NCBI GenBank assembly: GCA_013180625.2
Contig: SNVD02004742.1
Location: forward strand, 1-64,000
Length of the DNA stretch: 64,000 nucleotides
Source of the DNA: Boswellia sacra
Taxonomy: Eukaryota > Streptophyta > Magnoliopsida > Sapindales > Burseraceae
Direction of reading: 5' to 3'
The notes under the pieces were generated by a model. It was not told the DNA's origin. It worked only from the letters and a program-made list of their open reading frames with translations, and searched no databases. This document shows, in pieces, positions 57,619 through 64,000 of the stretch (position 1 is its first letter; each line of letters begins with the position of its first letter). The position numbers and the translations under genes were made by a program.

Positions 57619-58745
57619 AACCGTAGATAACAACAAGCTCTGTTAACCCAATGTTTCCTTACTTTGTAATTAAATAAAACAAGCTCCTTATTTGATCTCT
57701 ATCCATTAAACAACCTAGAACAAGCTCTCTAAATTTAATTCAATAGAAGCATTACGATAAGAAAGATAGGTTGATCTAAGCAATAAACACATAAGTTCGG
57801 ATTATTTAACTTAGGTTATATTTTCCAATTGCAATCTCCGATCACAATTTTGCTACTAACGATTAGAAATTCAAGATAATTATGGATCAAGATTTCTACT
57901 CCAGCAATAAACAACAATTGGATTCTATTTAGTTGGCCACCCAAATAAAATCAGCAAACAATCATAGGCATTGAATACGAAAAAATAAAAGCAACTTCAA
58001 TTAGAGAATCAGATAACAATTTCTTAAACAATCAACTCACAGAAACCATATCTAGGGCTTTGAAATCACCCTCAACCAAATTAGATTTAGTTACACATGT
58101 TCAAACATGTCATAAATACAATACAACATAGAGACATTCCAGAAAATGAAAATGAAAGGAAAGACTTAGCAAATCCCTTGAAAATCTCCTCCGTAGATGA
58201 ATCTCCTTAGGATTGTAGTTCCTTCTCTTTCCAAGCCCTTCTTTCCCCTTCAAGAACTCTAAGAGATGAGAGAAATCAAGAGAGACAGCCTCCAACTCAC
58301 TCTCCCCCTTCTTGTTGTTATCAAAACAAAATCCTAAAATATGTTTATATACTCTGCTACAGTAACCTGCTACAATGCCCCTAAATAATAACATGCTACA
58401 GTGATTTGTAAAATTACAATTTTGTACTTCTCACACCGTTTTGATCATAACTTTTTATACACTAAATGGATTCATGAACCATAAATTTCTCTAGAAAATA
58501 GACTTCTAGAGCTTTCCAATGGTATATAGCACATCATCTGGTTCTTTGTATATCAATACAATTAAATCTGAGAAGTTGATTGACTAGTAGAGGTGAAAAT
58601 GAACGGTTTTACTCCAATTTAGTGTGAGTTCCTCCAAAACTCATACAAATATCAAAAACACACAAAAACATAAAAATACCAAGGAATATAGCAAAGAAAC
58701 ATAGACGAATTGATATGAAAATAATATCTAAATTGACACCTATCA

Positions 58746-59543
58746 CATACAAGATTGCACAAATCACATTCATATATCTATCTCACATGATTTATGACAA
58801 AATAATTAATGACTAATGTGAACATCACTTCTCTATCTCAATCCACATCTCAATTCATGCAATAATTGGTTAGAAATCACAACCATTGAGTATGTACTTA
58901 AATTTCTCAATAGCATTGGAATAAACATAAAGAAACTAAAATCAAGAGAAATTGAACATCAAAATATGTCTGCATCTTCACCCTAGAAGAGAAAAATTAA
59001 TTCATATTACAAATAAACCTAGATATAAACATGTTTTTAAACATGAGTAAAGAGGGATAGAAAAACTAGCTATTGAAAATTGAATCCTGATGATGAAGAT
59101 GACTTTTGTCTTGTTTGCCTCTTCTTTCTAAGAATTTCCTCCAACTATGAATGTCGCTAGTTGAATGAATTCTACTCCTTTTTGTTTTTTTTCCTTAGCT
59201 GACAAGAGAGCAACATACTCATTGCAAAATCATTGGATTCAATAAGAAAGTATTGTTTTCCTCCTTTAATTATGCATGTGGACCAACTTTAATTGATTCC
59301 CCAAGTCAATGAACCCTTTGTTGGGTTGTCTTGCAAAGAGATGAATAAAAAATGATTTTGTTTGTACATATCTTGACTGCTCCACTGAAAGTGCAAATGC
59401 TCCAAATTAAGTCAACCATTCACTTTCCTTTCTAGCTTATTTTTACCCATAAGCCATCCGAAATTACCGTTGCACATGAGACACAATATTGTAGAAGTTT
59501 GTCTTTTTTTAATGAAGTTGAAATCCTAAAATTCCTTTAGGTA
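58746..59543 (-). mobile_element. 5' LTR fragment of element B
   Basis: Closely matches 44095-44897 of the 3' LTR. It is cut on one side by the A-family LTR (58745) and on the other by the CACTA end at 59544; about 100 bp of LTR start are beyond that insertion. Confidence 0.85.
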
Positions 59544-60429
59544 CACTACAACAAAATAGGCCTTTTATGTCGGCCGAAAAATGACATATATCAATATATA
59601 TGTCGGTTTTGGCGCGACATAAATGGACTTGTTACATATTCTTATACATGTCACTTGGTCAAACCGACACAAAGATATGTGTCATTCAGAAACAGACATG
59701 TATGGAACAAATATTTGTCATTACATGTCGGATTGTAACAAATATGTGTCTGCCAATAAGTGACACAAATGTAGTTTCAGTCACCAAACGACACATATAT
59801 AATTAAATTGTGTCATGAGTTGACACATATTTATTGTCATTCACTGAGTGACACAGAGGGACTCACATAAAAATTATATGTGTCATTTTCTGGCCGACAT
59901 TAGAATGTCATTCACTGAGTGACACAAAAAGGACATCACATAAAAATTATATGTGTCGTTTTCGGGTCGACATTATAATATATATACAAGAACACGTAGA
60001 TAGCAAAAAAAATGTATCCAAATAATAAATATTTATAACTTACCAATTTGAGCTCAAATTTTATGAAAGTAATGCAATAGGAATAAGGCTAGATTAAATA
60101 AAAGCATCCCAGATTTTAAAATCCACTAATAATCTTATTATGTTGTGATATTGAGTATGATGCTTGCATGTGAAAGATCAAGTAATTGATGCCTCATATT
60201 AATGTGAACTAAAGGTGCATGAACTAAAGAAACATGTTAAAAAGATCTGTACATGTAGACATGTTAAAATGTTGATCGCTAGAAAATGTTGAAAGGGCAC
60301 ACAAGTAGCAGTAAAAATATCTGTACATGTAGACATGTTAAAAAGCTTTAGAGAGCTGAGCCAAAGTTGCTTGTATAGAAAAAGTTATTTTGTATCTAAT
60401 GAATAATATGCCTAAAAAATTACCAGTAA

Positions 60430-60581
60430 TAGAAAGCCTAGAATTGCTTAAACTTGGGTATAAGAATACCCTTTTATCACTAGCGACAAATGAATAAATA
60501 GGACCCCTACTGCAGCAGTCATTAAGGTGGTACATATCAAGAACACGTCTCTGTACTTAAACTCCTTGGTAGGGGCCAACT
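60430..60581 (-). pseudogene. Captured exon-like piece coding a membrane span, unidentified
   Basis: Minus strand reads [20 protein letters not shown], then [20 protein letters not shown] and a stop. One hydrophobic helix is evident. I do not recognise the gene. Confidence 0.4.
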
Positions 60582-60895
60582 CACTAGTAGAAAAACGGCC
60601 TACGACAACGTGCAGGCACATGTTGCTGTTCTGCATGTTGCGAAAAGTCCATGACATTCCGCAACGTGCATTGCACGTTGTCACAGGTTTTTATGCTTGT
60701 TGCAGTAAAAGATTTGGCAACGTGCATCGCACGTTGCTAAATACCCAGCAATTATGAACTTTTAGCAAAGTGCAATGCACGTTGCTGTATCTCAAATAGC
60801 AACGTGCAATTATCGTTAATGGCAACGCGCAATGCACGTTGCAATATCTGAGGTGACAATTTTTTGGCAACGTGCATTGCACGTTGCCGTATGTA
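60582..60895. mobile_element. Second CACTA-like end with palindromic GCAACGTGCA repeats
   Basis: CACTAGTAGAAAAACGGCC starts at 60582, followed by about eight GCAACGTGCA/TGCACGTTGC units, several forming near-perfect 20-base palindromes. The other end is not found in the window. Confidence 0.6.
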
Positions 60896-62802
60896 TAATA
60901 TATATTTTAAAAATAAATGCATATATATTTTTATAAATTTTGGGATAATTTGTGATGCTTGTAATATTTTATAACTACATACATCATAATAGAATTACAT
61001 GCAAGTTAACATCAAATTGCATATTTAAATTGAAATGAATATCATTACAATAGTAAAAGTTCAAGTACTTGTGTCTATACAACAAGTAACAAGCATTGGA
61101 ATTGAAAATAAATAGCCTACATGAACAATAAGAAAATAACAAGTACTAGATGATTTGAGTGCTTAAAGTACCACAAATGAACAACCATTAGAAATCAAAA
61201 TGTCTTCTTCTCTTTAACACTTTCATCATCTTGAAGATTTTAGTAAACACCAACAAGGCCTACACAAGAAAATATGCTCAAATTAGTTATTTTAAACCCA
61301 ATCTTATGCCAAGTTAAATTTATTAAAGAAAAAAAATAGTTGTCATAACAATCTAAAAAAATATTGGCAGAGTTTCATCTATTTATTGACCTTTCCCAAA
61401 AGTAAATAACATATCAAAAACACTTCTAATACCAAATCATTTTTCTAGAACAACAATATAGGACCTCCAATCCTCACCAAGGCAAGCTAACTCAAGACAA
61501 CATCCAAACAAAAGAAGTACAATTACCTTTGTTTGCATGAACTATCCAAACTTTCAACAATCCCTTCCTAAAGGCTTGTGATGTACTTTGGCCTTAGGAT
61601 CTACACTTGCAATCTTCCCTTCAGCCACAATATCATCTAGATCTACACTTGCAATTAAATCAACATTTAATCATTTAGATTCACAAATAAGTTTATATAA
61701 TCAGTAATTTTATATATAATCACTTATTCTTTTCAAATAAAAACAACACATATAACTTGTTTTAATGTTGTTGTTAAGTAGGCAAAAGGGAAGTCATTTA
61801 GTGGCATTACAAAGATTAAAAAGCATACCTTGAACGTAGTAGACAGCATGGTTGATGAGATAGTGAGACTTGAATATTTAAAATTCCTAATATACAACTT
61901 CATATCTTAATCCAATCAATCCTAATTAACTCTATTTTCAAACTTCTTAAACAGAGTAGTTTTTGTTCTCTGATTTTTAATAAATAATTGACTTATCAAA
62001 ATGGTCTAAAATTTTATATAGACACTTCACACATATATATCTAATACCATAAAAAATTTCATAGCATTCTATATTCACTAAGTACCTCAAAATCTTCATG
62101 TTTCTAGATATAAAAATTCTATAAGTTAGTTTCCAGAATTGACCTCTCCCTTTTCCAAAATACATGATAATTTGTAATGAATTCCTAAAATCACAAAACT
62201 CTCCAGATTTAAACTAGACATATATACAAACTCGTATCCCAAATTTCATAATTTTTGAAGACCTCTAGATACCACACATAATTTACCCAAAACTGATTTT
62301 TCTGCAAAAAACTGAATTGCCAGTAGTAAACAGTAAACTTCAAAAATTCATATAAAATTGCATACTCAACATTTTTCAGTGAATCTAACTTTAGACAAAT
62401 CCTTAAGATGTCTATTTTAACATATGTAAAATTGAGAATCAGATTTAGCCAACAAATTGCAACAATTTTCGGAATATACACTGTTCACAGACCCTTAGTT
62501 TTCATCATTTCAACATCTTCAACCTTAAAATTCACCAACATATAATTATATCATTTGCTTCATCTATATACACTTAATTATAAGCACTTGCTAACAAAAT
62601 AAAATAGTGCAAGCATCTAGGTGTACTATTATATCAAGTTATATTCTATTAAAGTTGTAAAATATAAAACTTATGAAGAGAGTATAAATTAAAAAATAAC
62701 TAAATACTTCAATTTATTATACAAATTCATATAATTATGAATGTCTCTTTTCCAATAAAAATAAATTAATACTTTACACACACGTATATCAACCATGCTA
62801 AC
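60896..62802. other. AT-rich interior of CACTA-like DNA
   Basis: No convincing gene. Minus-strand ORFs of 62 and 90 codons (61977-62165, 62209-62481) are AT-driven. Confidence 0.4.
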
Positions 62803-62962
62803 CTTTTTCATGACTCTTGGCTTGTGAGGATGGCTGCATTAACCTCACTTGCTTTCTCCAGTCTCTGTGATATGTCCAGAAGGTCTCCAACAGGGCAGTT
62901 GGATACATCTTCAAAAGCCAGTAATGCAATAGTTCTCTCCAACTCTTCTAAAAAGCTTTGCT
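62803..62962 (-). pseudogene. GID8: Captured GID8 exon (CTLH/CRA region)
   Basis: Minus strand: QQSFLEELERTIALLAFEDV, then SNCPVGDLLDISQRLEKASE and VNAAILTSQ. This is from the CTLH/CRA part of plant GID8 homologues, scaffold subunits of the GID/CTLH ubiquitin ligase. One extra base just after TSQ shifts the frame into a stop; the GT donor follows at 62803. A single exon, so only a fragment. Confidence 0.82.
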
Positions 62963-63230
62963 GCAGAAAACTTAAAATTTGGACATTATATTTATGCAAA
63001 TGGAAGATTTTGGTACAACGACTATTTGTCTTGATTTTTTATAAATAACTTCTCTATTGGTATCATTTATGGAGGAAAAATATTATTAATTACTTGACAA
63101 CAATATTGAATTCATATTATTCCAACATGCTGTTCGGAAAATATGCACTACAAGACAAAGATCTTGACCATTAGCATTGATGTAGATATATGACGTGGAA
63201 TTGATTCTAGTGCATGGAGGCCTCAGATTA

Positions 63231-63643
63231 AGCTTTCGGAATAATCCTAGAATATTCTTCTTTTTGCTATAATTATTTTGCCTTTGATGTGATGAGGATT
63301 TGGGGAAGTCTTTGCACTCATCAAGGCTAGCTTTGGGGAAGTCTTTTCACCATCTTGCACTCCAGGTCATTAATTTTATTCAGAAAAAGGTTTTGTAGAG
63401 ACCTGAACCTGCCCTTTATTATGTGGAAGCTAATTTGGTTTTTCTACTATTTCGCCAAAAAAAGTAGCTTTCACATTAGAAAAACCTGTTTTTTGATGTA
63501 TTAATTAAGATATTAAAACATTGGGTACATACTAAATAGTTTAATTGATAAAGTCTCAAGAAGTCTTAATTTCAAATCCTGATCACATCAAAGGCAAAAT
63601 AATTGTAGCAAAAAGAAGAATATCCTAGGATTATTCCAAAAGC
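63231..63643. repeat. Inverted repeat, arms of about 62 bp, 288-base loop
   Basis: The arm at 63231-63293 (AGCTTTCGGAATAATCCTAG...) and the complement of 63582-63643 agree at nearly every base. Transcribed, it would form a long hairpin. Could be a small foldback element. Confidence 0.8.
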
Positions 63644-64000
63644 TATCTAATATTATTGTTGAAGAAGACTGTCAATGCAAAGTGCATGATATGTAATTGT
63701 CATATTGTGCTACCTCCCTTGCCTTTTGACCTACTTAAGAGCGAACGCTGTGCAATTGTGATATGTCACTTGGCACCACTCCACTTGCCAACAAAAATGT
63801 CAGTCGGCAATTCCTGCCTTCTGGGCCAACCCCGCCAACATGGTTTAGCTTTTCGCCAGAAACTTCAATGTCATAGTCTATGGTTGGGCTTTCTTTTTTT
63901 CATAAAAATTATACAAAGAGTGAGCCTTCCCTTTTGATTTTCAAAGATTTTTCGAAAAAAAGTGAAGAGTTGAGATATAAATCTGGATCTGGGCGGCCGA
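63644..64000. other. Unassigned right edge
   Basis: A 93-codon open frame (63656-63937) is present without recognisable motifs. Confidence 0.3.

Larger units (their letters stand above)
48340..58745 (-). mobile_element. A-family LTR inserted in B, split by a CACTA element and 3'-deleted
   Basis: On the minus strand it starts TGATAGGTGTCAATTT at 58745, matches LTR A (4651 on) down to 57619, is interrupted by the CACTA at 48510-57618, and resumes 48509 to about 48340 (compare 5780-5930 of LTR A). The last ~150 bp of the LTR are missing; it joins directly to the leader of B's accessory ORF 1. A deletion after insertion explains the loss of B's gag-pol. Confidence 0.82.
43665..59543 (-). mobile_element. 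LTR retrotransposon copy B (relative of A), rearranged and nested
   Basis: Read on the minus strand: a 5' LTR fragment (59543-58746), an inserted A-family LTR and CACTA (58745-48340), accessory ORF 1 remnant, LOG remnant, a long 3' region and a 3' LTR (44998-43665). gag and pol are gone. Gene order and non-coding blocks match element A, but LTR sequences differ strongly, so A and B are different families of one lineage. It inserted into RLP pseudogene 4. Confidence 0.8.
59544..64000. mobile_element. CACTA element, left end, extends past the window
   Basis: Begins CACTACAACAAAATAGGCC exactly where LTR B is interrupted (GTA at 59541-59543). Subterminal DNA to about 59970 has TGTCGG/CGACAT and TGTGTCAT repeats. 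The right end is not in the window, so the extent is a guess. Confidence 0.65.

Noticed and set aside
63656..63937. 93-codon ORF near the right edge
   Set aside because: Open frame without domain, homologue or splice context that I can support.

Overview
The window is nuclear DNA of a flowering plant, most likely a eudicot. The signs are spliced genes, plant receptor-like protein (RLP) pseudogenes, a plant-type initiator tRNA-Met, Athila-like LTR retrotransposons, several CACTA transposons, a MULE-like insertion, hAT and LINE elements, and very AT-rich spacers. I cannot name the family or species. No intact ordinary host protein gene is visible. The resident genes are four decayed RLP copies, and nearly everything else is nested mobile DNA, some of it carrying pieces of host genes. 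Layout: 1-6076 is the 3' part of LTR retrotransposon A. Its pol end is broken, but downstream of pol it carries two intact ORFs: a basic, cysteine-rich 184-aa protein that resembles the nucleic-acid-binding proteins of carlavirus-type plant viruses, and a complete LOG-type cytokinin-activating phosphoribohydrolase. A sits inside a CACTA transposon whose 3' half follows (6077-9823: TNP2 C-terminus, TNPA-like gene, TACGGCGG subterminal repeats). 10222-12549 is a mosaic RLP pseudogene containing an initiator tRNA-Met gene. It is split by an 11.66-kb MULE-like insertion (12559-24216, 9-bp target duplication; the empty site survives in the duplicate at 41934). That insertion holds a tandem satellite, a CACTA element with a topoisomerase II fragment, and an ABHD17-like hydrolase fragment split by a hAT element. 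25345-37530 is a second RLP gene broken by nested insertions: RLP > 330-bp solo LTR > 8.9-kb CACTA with pieces of CUL3, MPP-alpha, an LRR gene and an RBR ubiquitin ligase > LINE that has ORF1 only. 37975-39822 is a solo LTR. 41143-43664 holds two further RLP copies, and the last is cut by retrotransposon B (minus strand, 43665-59543). B carries decayed versions of the same two accessory genes as A. Its 5' side is disrupted by an A-family LTR, which is split by a 9.1-kb CACTA holding MPP-alpha exons, which are split by another solo LTR. From 59544 to the end lie the left ends of one or two more CACTA elements with a GID8 exon. The most notable system is the retrotransposon lineage represented by A and B. 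Both copies keep, in the env-like position between pol and the 3' LTR, a cytokinin-activating enzyme gene plus a virus-like cysteine-rich gene. This suggests an element able to alter host growth or silencing (inference). The second theme is repeated capture of host gene fragments by CACTA and MULE-like elements, including three ubiquitin-ligase components and two adjacent parts of one MPP-alpha gene in two different CACTA elements.
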